A stretch of DNA of 7,855 nucleotides from the NCBI GenBank assembly GCA_030152585.1, contig JASLJC010000035.1:1-7855 (forward strand), in the 5' to 3' direction. Positions 1 to 5,243 of this stretch are shown here, piece by piece. Position numbers and translations under genes: made by a program. The first letter of the stretch is position 1. Every line of letters starts with the position of its first letter. Source of the stretch: Savagea sp. GTDB lineage: Bacteria > Bacillota > Bacilli > Bacillales_A > Planococcaceae. The notes beneath the pieces are model-generated. The model was not told where the DNA came from. It did no database searches and saw nothing but the letters and a program-made list of their open reading frames with translations.

Positions 1-1
1 T

Positions 2-46
2 AAAAAAGATCCTTTATCGCAATTTTTGCGGTAAAGGATCTTTTTT
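2..46 (-). terminator. Long intrinsic terminator after the lipoprotein gene, probably bidirectional
   Basis: Two 21-nt arms (2-22 and 26-46) pair around a 3-nt loop. The inner part is GC-containing (GATCC/GGATC and CGCAA/TTGCG) and the outer part is A6 paired with T6. There is one imperfect pair, T17 with G31, which is a wobble read on the plus strand and an A.C mismatch read on the minus strand. The run of T after the stem exists on both strands, so it can stop transcription from either side. It begins 32 nt past the lipoprotein stop codon and is the natural end of that two-gene unit. What lies beyond position 1 is not visible. Confidence 0.9.
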
Positions 47-78
47 CATTTTATCAGATGAATGGATTACTAGGCACT

Positions 79-708
79 TTAAAGTGAAGGAGCGAGTGTA
101 CGAACATAATAGGCATCTACTATTTCGCCATCCCCCTCATCGTAAATAACACGCACTGGAATATGAGTCTCAACGTCTATCCAAATTTTTTGCAATGTTT
201 TCGTTTTATCTTTTCGATGTAACCGATACGCTGGACGTCCTGCAATAGGATCTTCTCCGCGCCATTCAAAATCTTCTGCATGTAAAGACTCTAAATAAAA
301 ATAACCGAGATGGCGAGGAGTTGGCAGACGTAATGCACTGTTTTTCATTTCTTCTACTGGTAGCGTCATTTTTTCATTTGCTTCATAATTTTCATACGTA
401 TAATACTTCTCAGTTAATACCATTCTTTCTTCCATGTTTTCCCGTGTACTATCCAAATATGACCGCACGATGACTCGTTTTTTACTCGATTGTTCTTCGT
501 AATAAACGGCCTCTGTTTGCTCTCCTTTCGTAAACAATGTAATACTTAAATTGTCGCTTTCTAATGGATAAAATGCACTAAGTTGTGCACGGTGAAACAC
601 TTCTTCTTTCGTCCATTGTTCAGACTCAATCGGTATTTCTTGGGAAGGAGATTGGCAACTTGTTAAAATGAACAGAATACTGATTATGAACAGGATAAAC
701 TTCTTCAT
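79..708 (-). CDS. Putative lipoprotein with LolA/RseB-like features
   Basis: This is a 209-residue exported lipoprotein of unknown function. The N-terminus has two lysines, a hydrophobic stretch (residues 4-16) and a lipobox L15-T16-S17-C18, so cleavage before C18 and lipid anchoring on the outer face of the membrane are expected. The mature part is polar and predicted beta-rich. Its C-terminal third holds D153-P-I-A-G-R-P-A-Y-R-L and then a W-I-D-V-E-T-H-I-P-V stretch near 176-185. This pattern, a buried sheet strand followed by 'tryptophan, acidic residue, ..., P-V', recurs in the LolA/LppX/RseB fold of lipid-binding or sensor lipoproteins; I infer the fold from the pattern only. The start codon overlaps the stop of the upstream 62-codon gene in the arrangement ATGA, so the two are probably translationally coupled. 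The gene ends before a strong terminator. A ligand or partner cannot be named. Confidence 0.85.
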   Translation of the reverse strand: MKKFILFIISILFILTSCQSPSQEIPIESEQWTKEEVFHRAQLSAFYPLESDNLSITLFTKGEQTEAVYYEEQSSKKRVIVRSYLDSTRENMEERMVLTEKYYTYENYEANEKMTLPVEEMKNSALRLPTPRHLGYFYLESLHAEDFEWRGEDPIAGRPAYRLHRKDKTKTLQKIWIDVETHIPVRVIYDEGDGEIVDAYYVRTLAPSL

Positions 709-893
709 TTTAAAAGACGTTCTACCATTTTACTTATTGTATTAGCTTGTCGATGTGTCGTTCGATATGTTTGTTTTCTTATAGCACGTTTTGCAATCTT
801 TTGAGGATCACCCGTTGCAATTGTTTTAACATCTCGTATAGTTGTTGCTGTTTTATTAAGTTGACGTGCAAGTTTATATAATTTTTTGTCCAT
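705..893 (-). CDS. Small, highly basic protein of unknown function
   Basis: A 62-residue protein that I do not recognise. It is strikingly basic: lysines and arginines are spread over the whole length, with very few acidic residues and no cysteine. There is no signal peptide or membrane segment, so it should be cytosolic. The charge and predicted helical character would allow binding to nucleic acid or to an acidic membrane surface, but nothing in the sequence decides between these. Support for it being a real gene: a consensus ribosome binding site AGGAGGA (901-907) lies 7 nt before the ATG, a plausible extended -10 promoter sits just upstream, and the stop codon overlaps the lipoprotein start by 4 nt (ATGA). 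The pairing of a small basic cytosolic protein with a lipoprotein suggests one joint process, which is inference. Confidence 0.75.
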   Translation of the reverse strand: MDKKLYKLARQLNKTATTIRDVKTIATGDPQKIAKRAIRKQTYRTTHRQANTISKMVERLLK

Positions 894-900
894 CTTTTTC

Positions 901-907
901 TCCTCCT
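901..907 (-). promoter_or_regulatory. Strong ribosome binding site of the 62-codon gene
   Basis: On the minus strand the sequence reads AGGAGGA, 7 nt before the ATG at 893. It is a near-perfect match to the anti-Shine-Dalgarno sequence, and supports this small reading frame as a translated gene. Confidence 0.8.
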
Positions 908-919
908 ATCTATATAAAA

Positions 920-928
920 AGTATAACA
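920..928 (-). promoter_or_regulatory. Candidate extended -10 promoter for the small-protein/lipoprotein unit
   Basis: The minus strand reads TGTTATACT, which fits the extended -10 form TGnTATAAT with one mismatch. No good -35 hexamer lies 15-18 nt upstream (the bases there are near CGGTCT), which is tolerated when a TG element is present. Transcription would begin near 913, leaving a leader of about 20 nt that holds the ribosome binding site. No other good promoter was seen in the 894-1050 interval on this strand. Confidence 0.45.
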
Positions 929-962
929 GACAGATAAAAGAAAGACCGGCATTTTTTAGTCT

Positions 963-984
963 AACCGATAACATGTTATCGGTT
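963..984. repeat. Perfect 22-nt palindrome, operator or hairpin
   Basis: An 11-nt half (AACCGATAACA) is followed directly by its exact reverse complement. As RNA it could fold as a hairpin, but with almost no loop, so only about nine pairs would form. On the plus strand T6 follows, which looks like a terminator, yet no plus-strand gene lies upstream. Its centre is about 60 bp upstream of the predicted transcription start of the small-protein/lipoprotein unit. Perfect dyad symmetry with such a short centre suits a dimeric DNA-binding protein. Function is unproven. Confidence 0.55.
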
Positions 985-1053
985 TTTTGATTTTTGTTTT
1001 GATGTGTGGTTGTTAATCTATTCGTCGGATAATATAAAAATCGCTATAAAAAG

Positions 1054-1082
1054 AAAAAACTCTGAAGAAAGAAGAGCTTTTT
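1054..1082 (-). terminator. Weak terminator-like hairpin after the sigM-type operon
   Basis: On the minus strand AAAAAGCTCT (1082-1073) can pair with AGAGTTTTTT (1063-1054) around a 9-nt loop, with one G.T wobble. T6 then C then T-rich sequence follows. Only the CTCT/AGAG core is GC-containing, so the stem is weak and may leak into the downstream small-protein gene. It lies 10 nt after the stop codon of the last operon gene. Confidence 0.45.
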
Positions 1083-1091
1083 CTTTTATTA

Positions 1092-1388
1092 TTAAGGGAA
1101 AGGAATAATCATCCAACTAATGAAAAATAACGAAATGAAATAAATCGTTAAAAACAGTTGTAAACCGAGCCCCCACCATGCAAAAGATCTACTTTTTTTA
1201 GAAAACAGAGCAAGCAGACTCGTTATGATCCCGAGTATCATACTTACCGTTAATAGTAGTGGAATCTTTTGTACTGGGAAAAACATTACGTAATGGACGA
1301 TTAACAATCCGACAATTCCACATAATACACTTAACCAACCGGCTACTTGAATACTGTTTTTTACGATTCGATGTCGTACCAATTCCAT
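1092..1388 (-). CDS. yhdK: YhdK-like small membrane protein, co-regulator of the ECF sigma factor
   Basis: A 98-residue membrane protein with three hydrophobic segments at about residues 13-35, 42-62 and 68-93, joined by short basic turns (K-K-S-R at 64-67). In B. subtilis the sigM operon is sigM-yhdL-yhdK, and YhdK is a protein of about this size that works with YhdL to hold SigM inactive at the membrane; that is established for the family. Here the size, membrane topology and position match, which is the main reason for the name, since the sequence has no catalytic motif. The gene begins 28 nt inside the anti-sigma gene, and its ribosome binding site lies inside that coding sequence, so translation is likely coupled. 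An unrelated small membrane protein in the same position is the alternative. Confidence 0.75.
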   Translation of the reverse strand: MELVRHRIVKNSIQVAGWLSVLCGIVGLLIVHYVMFFPVQKIPLLLTVSMILGIITSLLALFSKKSRSFAWWGLGLQLFLTIYFISLFFISWMIIPFP

Positions 1389-2359
1389 AACATCACCTCT
1401 CCTACTTTCATTTCACGTATTCTTTGTTCTTCTTGCAATGCTTCAATTTCTTTTTTCGGTCCTGTAATAACAACACCGTATGTTTGCATCGGTCCTTGTT
1501 GCTTTTTCAAATATTGAATCCGTTCTTTTAAGGCTAACGCTTTATGGGATGAAAGAAAAGTTGCTTCACGTTCATGTTTTTCTAAATAAGTTAAAATATT
1601 AAGGAATACTTCTTCGTGATCAACATCTTCACGGTAAGGTGACCATGGAATGTCTTCTTGGCGTTGTACGTGATAACCTAACGGCGATACGACATTTCCA
1701 TCTTCACTTAACATCGTTTCTTCAACACCTGTATCGATTGCAGCCCATACGACGTCAACGTTCGGTAACATCTGTTTTACTTTTTCTACGCTCATTAAGT
1801 GATGGAACGATACGTAAGCTTCTACTACAGTTCCGTCAGGCAATCCACGGACTTTTTCCCATTCACGTGGTGTTTCAAATGGTACTGCATTTAAAGGATG
1901 TGCTAGCCATGCACTTTGCTCTTGTGGGTATTTACTTTCAGGGCGTTTCTGTAAAGATGACGTGACGTTTTGTTTTGTCGCCTGACCGAGTGTGAATGTC
2001 GTATCATACGTTTTAACAGGTAACCATTCTTTACCGATTTGTTTCCATCCTTCATATTGGAGCTTCATCGTAAATGGTGAAAATTCCATTTCCGTTTCCA
2101 TCGGCTTGAGCGCAACGTTCGGTTCTGTAACATATACTGTTTGATGTGCTACTTCCATTAAAGTCGTTGATTTCGTACCAAATGCGTAATAATAGTACGT
2201 AAATAAGTACATCATCGGAAGAATGAGTAAAAAAAGAGTTAATGTGCCTAACATTAGTTTCCACTTTGAACGATTCACTGCTTTTTTAACGGTCGTTGAT
2301 GGAATCGTAGACGTTTCTTCTGATACTTGTTGTATCCATTTTTCATATGTTTTTTTCAT
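1361..2359 (-). CDS. yhdL: YhdL-like membrane anti-sigma factor
   Basis: A 332-residue single-pass membrane protein that should sequester the ECF sigma factor encoded just upstream. Residues 1-33 are cytosolic and basic towards the membrane; a hydrophobic segment spans about 34-56; the rest lies outside the cell. The outer part has the look of the sigma-factor-regulator C-terminal family (Sigma_reg_C type, as in YhdL), with G176-T-V-V-E-A-Y-V-S-F, L188-M-S-V-E-K-V and V204-W-A-A-I-D-T-G as clear landmarks. There is no zinc-binding HxxxCxxC motif, so it is not an RsiW-type anti-sigma factor. It is slightly shorter than B. subtilis YhdL (about 358 residues by memory), mostly because the cytosolic segment is very short. 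An AAGGAG site (2366-2371) lies 6 nt before the ATG, and the gene overlaps the sigma gene by 17 nt. In B. subtilis YhdL is essential because free SigM is toxic; whether that holds here is inference. Confidence 0.85.
   Translation of the reverse strand: MKKTYEKWIQQVSEETSTIPSTTVKKAVNRSKWKLMLGTLTLFLLILPMMYLFTYYYYAFGTKSTTLMEVAHQTVYVTEPNVALKPMETEMEFSPFTMKLQYEGWKQIGKEWLPVKTYDTTFTLGQATKQNVTSSLQKRPESKYPQEQSAWLAHPLNAVPFETPREWEKVRGLPDGTVVEAYVSFHHLMSVEKVKQMLPNVDVVWAAIDTGVEETMLSEDGNVVSPLGYHVQRQEDIPWSPYREDVDHEEVFLNILTYLEKHEREATFLSSHKALALKERIQYLKKQQGPMQTYGVVITGPKKEIEALQEEQRIREMKVGEVMLWNWYDIES
1392..1403 (-). promoter_or_regulatory. Ribosome binding site of yhdK, embedded in the anti-sigma gene
   Basis: The minus strand reads AGGAGAGGTGAT, ending 3 nt before the ATG at 1388. 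Two overlapping Shine-Dalgarno registers are possible: AGGAG with a 10-nt spacer and GAGG with a 7-nt spacer. The site fixes the yhdK start and shows that the 28-nt overlap is genuine and not a start-calling artefact. Confidence 0.75.
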
Positions 2360-2828
2360 ATTGAACTCCTTCCAAACGGCGCTTCATTTTTTGACGCCCT
2401 CGGTATAAATAACTTTTCAATGTGTTGATGTTCACTTCTAGTATGTTTGCTGCTTCCTCGTTTGTGCAGTCATATATGTCGCATAATAATATCGCTTGCT
2501 TTTCTAATGGGCGAACGTAATCGAGATGTTGTAGCAATTCTTCATAACTAGACTGGGCTACGACGACTTCTTCTGCCGATGGGGCATTTAATATGACTTT
2601 TTCAGTGACAATACGCCTTTCTTTCCGCAAATCGTCAATATACGTATAGTAAGCTACTTTAAATAGCCACGGCTTTACTTCGCGTATCGATCCTGCTAAC
2701 AATGTCGTATACGTCTTCGTAAAAGTCTCTTGTAACATATCTTCTGCACGCTCCCGGTTTCTCGTCAGCGAATATAAATAACGAAATAAATCATTAGCAT
2801 ATCGTTCATAAATCATTTCAATGTCCAT
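2343..2828 (-). CDS. sigM: ECF sigma factor, SigM-like
   Basis: A 161-residue group IV (extracytoplasmic function) sigma factor. Region 2 covers about residues 6-70, with A28-E-D-M-L-Q-E-T-F for core binding and the -10-reading helix, and V51-K-P-W-L-F-K-V-A...D65-D-L-R-K, which closely resembles the matching stretch of B. subtilis SigM. Region 4 covers about 100-152, with the helix-turn-helix around T122-N-E-E-A-A-N-I-L and N135-T-L-K-S-Y-L-Y-R-G-R that reads the -35 element. A linker separates them and there is no region 1 or 3. The family directs cell-envelope stress genes; SigM of B. subtilis answers to antibiotics, acid and salt that disturb peptidoglycan synthesis. The neighbours in the order anti-sigma, small membrane protein support SigM over SigW, SigX or SigV, whose anti-sigma partners differ. 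A GGAGG site sits 5 nt before the ATG. A candidate ECF promoter upstream suggests autoregulation. Its exact orthology is likely but not proven. Confidence 0.85.
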   Translation of the reverse strand: MDIEMIYERYANDLFRYLYSLTRNRERAEDMLQETFTKTYTTLLAGSIREVKPWLFKVAYYTYIDDLRKERRIVTEKVILNAPSAEEVVVAQSSYEELLQHLDYVRPLEKQAILLCDIYDCTNEEAANILEVNINTLKSYLYRGRQKMKRRLEGVQYEKNI

Positions 2829-2833
2829 TGCCG

Positions 2834-2841
2834 CCTCCTTT
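2834..2841 (-). promoter_or_regulatory. Consensus ribosome binding site of the sigma factor gene
   Basis: The minus strand reads AAAGGAGG with a 5-nt spacer to the ATG at 2828. This is a full Shine-Dalgarno match and fixes the sigma factor start. Confidence 0.85.
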
Positions 2842-2847
2842 CACCCT

Positions 2848-2877
2848 ATCCTCGTTTGAGTAGTATAAAAAGTTGCA
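2848..2877 (-). promoter_or_regulatory. Candidate ECF-type promoter of the sigM-type operon
   Basis: On the minus strand a TGCAAC element (2877-2872) is followed at once by T5, then after 17 nt by CGAGGAT (2854-2848). Bacillus ECF promoters have a -35 of the form TGAAAC with T-rich DNA right after it, and a -10 of the form CGTC about 16-17 nt on. The AAC core, T tract, spacing and CG of the -10 are kept; the -35 has one change and the -10 carries AG where TC is usual. The distance to the ATG (about 20 nt) fits a short leader. Autoregulation by the sigma factor is the natural reading but is inferred. Confidence 0.5.
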
Positions 2878-2981
2878 CTTTTCGCCGAAGCTTTTTTGTA
2901 CAGACACTAGTTCAAGTCGTGAGCCTTCCTTTTAGATGCGAAATCATCTGGAAAACCTCTACACCTCTTCTAAAACCTCAA

Positions 2982-3014
2982 AAAGACACTTGAACGTTTC
3001 ATTCAAGTGTCTTT
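2982..3014 (-). terminator. Intrinsic terminator of the McrBC-like/GNAT operon
   Basis: Perfect 13-bp arms, AAAGACACTTGAA (2982-2994) and its reverse complement (3002-3014), enclose a 7-nt loop. On the minus strand the stem ends in TTTTT, which makes it a good factor-independent terminator for the acetyltransferase gene that stops at 3055. It separates the defence-type operon from the sigma factor operon. The plus-strand side has only a broken T tract (TTTCGTTTATT), so termination in that direction would be weaker. Confidence 0.85.
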
Positions 3015-3022
3015 CGTTTATT

Positions 3023-3041
3023 AGAGACAACTTTTGTCTCT
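3023..3041 (+). terminator. Second short hairpin, T tract on the plus side
   Basis: Arms AGAGACAA (3023-3030) and TTGTCTCT (3034-3041) pair around a 3-nt loop. T-rich sequence follows on the plus strand and not on the minus strand, so by shape it would stop plus-strand transcription. No plus-strand gene was found upstream. It lies between the acetyltransferase stop and the 13-bp terminator and may block antisense reading of the operon, or simply extend the terminator structure. Confidence 0.4.
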
Positions 3042-3054
3042 TTTTCATTTTTCT

Positions 3055-3585
3055 CTAACCATAACGTCGTTCATCATCTTTCGGTGATTGCGAATAAAAT
3101 CGTTGTATCGGTCCATTCCATCTTCTACGTTGAATTGAGCGGTAGTGATTATTCGTATACGCCCCAATCACTTTTTTCCAAAACTTCTGAGCAGGCTCAT
3201 TCGACGCATCTTGGCGTACTTCCCACTCTCCTTCGAGTCGATCAAAAATACGGACAGCTGCTTGTTTTCCAATACCGTAACGACGGAACTTTCGCATGAT
3301 GAAATAATCTTCCAAATACCAAAATGTTCCTGTTTCGTCCGTTACGCGTTGAATTAAAGCAAATCCTGCATACTCACCGTTCATTTTGAAAACGTATGGG
3401 TACGTGTTGTTTCTTTCATAATACTTGCGCGCATCAATATATTCGTAGCTTCCTGATGGTAAGAGGTCTGCGCCATCAAACTCCGCATAATCGTAACAAT
3501 AAAAGTCGATCATGCGGTGCAGGGCGTCGACATCTCCCTCCTCTACTGCTTCAATTTCTAAAGCGGGAGGTAAAATGTGTAACAT
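3055..3585 (-). CDS. GNAT family N-acetyltransferase
   Basis: A 176-residue predicted acetyltransferase that would move an acetyl group from acetyl-CoA to an unknown amine. Motif A is clear: L91-E-D-Y-F-I-M-R-K-F-R-R-Y-G-I-G, in which R101-xx-G104-x-G106 is the acetyl-CoA pyrophosphate-binding signature, followed by a helix rich in A, V and R. The motif B region is around N129-E-P-A-Q-K-F-W-K-K. The N-terminal E-F-D-G-A-D and C-terminal W156-N-G-P-I-Q-R-F parts recall a group of short, uncharacterised bacterial acetyltransferases that I remember as COG5628; this is from memory. The start is supported by an AAGGAGA site about 7 nt upstream of the ATG at 3585. It lies only 17 nt after the nuclease gene, on the same strand, so it is probably part of the same transcript. 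A role in the defence cassette, in modifying a toxin or antitoxin, or as an unlinked passenger cannot be told apart. Confidence 0.85.
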   Translation of the reverse strand: MLHILPPALEIEAVEEGDVDALHRMIDFYCYDYAEFDGADLLPSGSYEYIDARKYYERNNTYPYVFKMNGEYAGFALIQRVTDETGTFWYLEDYFIMRKFRRYGIGKQAAVRIFDRLEGEWEVRQDASNEPAQKFWKKVIGAYTNNHYRSIQRRRWNGPIQRFYSQSPKDDERRYG

Positions 3586-3602
3586 GAAAACTTCTCCTTT
3601 TT

Positions 3603-5243
3603 TTACCGTTTATGTTTCATTTCTTCAATAGTATTATACAACATTTCATCTAAATATGTGTGATCGAAGCTCGGACTCATATCTAACAAGCGAATTCCGT
3701 ACGGATTACGAGCAATCATTCGCTCTTCTTCTTTCGATTTCATCTCAGCATCTGTCGCTTTTAACGGATAAAGTACCCACACTTCGTGAACCGGTCTCAT
3801 TTCAACATACCGGTTTTGTTCTAACCCGAGTAAACGAAAATCTGTTCGGAAATTAGAAGCGTATGCTTCTAGCTGCATCATCGTCGAAGGTACTTCCTCT
3901 GTCGTTTGTAAAATAGACTCTTGCCAAATAAATTGAGGATTACGATATTTAAAGTCGATGACGAGTGAACCACACAACTGCTCTTTTTCCCAAACATCAA
4001 TACGGCAGTCCGGCCGATTATTTTGTAACGTATAATACGGCGTTTTTTTTGACATCGCTCGTGGGTCACGTGGAACAGGTTCATCGTAAACGAGCCGAAT
4101 AAACGTAGACTCTTTTTTTAACGCCCAAATCCGCTGCGCTTCTTCCATCACTGTTTCTTCTTGATCGACGCTATATCCTATCCGCTGAAATGACTCTGCT
4201 AATTTCATAAAACCCCATAACTCGTACAATTCATCAGAACGTTTGTATTGTAACTGCTTGCCGTATAATACGTCGTTATATGCTTTTCGGCGGTACCGCA
4301 ACATACGGTAAACCGTCGTATAGGCCCCTCCACTTAATAAAAAAGGAGGAACTGAAAACACCGTTAAGGGAGATACCCGTTGCACCCAAGCACACTGTAA
4401 AAATTGATGTAAAGCATGACGAATAGGTCGTAACGTCTGACGTAATTTCGGATCTGTCGTATGCACACGACGAATCATACGGAGTAGTTGCGTGCTAAAA
4501 TGTTTCACATAACGATTCGGTTGAACATCTACCGTAATCGTCGACTTCGCTGCGAGCACTTCATTTTGTTGTCCTTCTTGTATAAGAGAACGTATCACTT
4601 TTTCATCAAACCGACGAACACGATCAATCGGTGTGAAGTCATACTGTTTCACGACTTCTTCATACGGTGCATATTGAATCGAGCGCAAAGCATTTTCAAA
4701 TGCCTTCTGATGTTTCGCTATATAAAGTAAATGCTCGCGTTCTTTTAATGATGGCGTATCTAATATTCCCGCACGAAATTGTCGCTTCTCACTCACTTGC
4801 ATCGCTAAACCTTTTTCAATTTCTTCTAAATCTTCGACCATTTGCATATGTTGCTCAGCTAATACTCGTCGTGTCGTCACTTGAAGCGATGCATCGTACC
4901 ATTTACCATCATAAGAAACTGTTACAATATATCGGCCCGGAATAAATGGATACGGCTTTTGCTTTCGCGCACGATATATTTCATATGCACTATCACGAGG
5001 ACTCATATAAAATCCATGTTCATCAGATGAACCGATCGTCGGCTCATAATGCTCAATTTCATCGACATACAATTTCGCACTCGCTGGTGCTTCAAATGAG
5101 ATATCAAATTCAGAGTTTTCTTGTAAAATGATAGGTTCTTTTTCTCGTTCTTCTCCTCTTATATTAAAATGAGATGTCGCTTCAATGATTGACTCATTCA
5201 TTCCGAAAATTTGTGTAAATGTTAATTTAAAAGGCATACCCAT
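3603..5243 (-). CDS. McrC-like protein, DUF2357-type with PD-(D/E)xK nuclease domain
   Basis: A 546-residue protein that I read as the nuclease partner of the McrB-type NTPase upstream. Residues about 1-125 are beta-rich and end in G103-R-Y-I-V-T-V...Y111-D-G-K-W-Y, and together with the helical stretch to about 300 match the look of DUF2357. The nuclease core follows. E341-L-W-G-F-M-K-L supplies the upstream acidic helix, R410-P-D412 is the first metal-binding motif, D430-F-K432 is the (D/E)xK motif with the catalytic lysine, and Q457-L-E-A-Y461 is the QxxxY helix often seen in McrC and Cas4-like members. All key residues are present, so it should be an active metal-dependent nuclease. In McrBC systems McrC also stimulates GTP hydrolysis by McrB. 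The gene overlaps the NTPase gene by 17 nt; an AAGGAG site (5254-5259) lies 10 nt before the first ATG. A second ATG two codons later is an alternative start. Whether DNA or RNA is cut is unknown. Confidence 0.85.
   Translation of the reverse strand: MGMPFKLTFTQIFGMNESIIEATSHFNIRGEEREKEPIILQENSEFDISFEAPASAKLYVDEIEHYEPTIGSSDEHGFYMSPRDSAYEIYRARKQKPYPFIPGRYIVTVSYDGKWYDASLQVTTRRVLAEQHMQMVEDLEEIEKGLAMQVSEKRQFRAGILDTPSLKEREHLLYIAKHQKAFENALRSIQYAPYEEVVKQYDFTPIDRVRRFDEKVIRSLIQEGQQNEVLAAKSTITVDVQPNRYVKHFSTQLLRMIRRVHTTDPKLRQTLRPIRHALHQFLQCAWVQRVSPLTVFSVPPFLLSGGAYTTVYRMLRYRRKAYNDVLYGKQLQYKRSDELYELWGFMKLAESFQRIGYSVDQEETVMEEAQRIWALKKESTFIRLVYDEPVPRDPRAMSKKTPYYTLQNNRPDCRIDVWEKEQLCGSLVIDFKYRNPQFIWQESILQTTEEVPSTMMQLEAYASNFRTDFRLLGLEQNRYVEMRPVHEVWVLYPLKATDAEMKSKEEERMIARNPYGIRLLDMSPSFDHTYLDEMLYNTIEEMKHKR

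Noticed and set aside
963..988. Reading the palindrome plus T6 as the terminator of the sigM-type operon
   Set aside because: The T tract is on the plus strand, while the operon is on the minus strand. On the minus strand the dyad is followed by TTAGAC, which is a poor termination tract.
1639..1965. Plus-strand 108-codon frame inside the anti-sigma gene
   Set aside because: It lies fully opposite a recognisable anti-sigma factor, has no ribosome binding site or promoter, and its translation resembles no family.
2829..2981. Riboswitch or structured leader upstream of the sigma factor
   Set aside because: No conserved riboswitch-like pattern or anti-terminator structure was seen, and the candidate promoter leaves a leader of only about 20 nt.
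2894..2994. Similarity of GACTTGAAC near 2910 (minus strand) to the terminator arm GACACTTGAA, considered as a repeated binding site
   Set aside because: The shared stretch is short and interrupted, and one copy is already explained by the terminator stem.
2343..5243. Identical 17-nt overlaps at sigma/anti-sigma and at NTPase/nuclease, considered as a shared coupling device
   Set aside because: The overlapping sequences are unrelated. The equal length is most simply a coincidence of ordinary operon overlaps.
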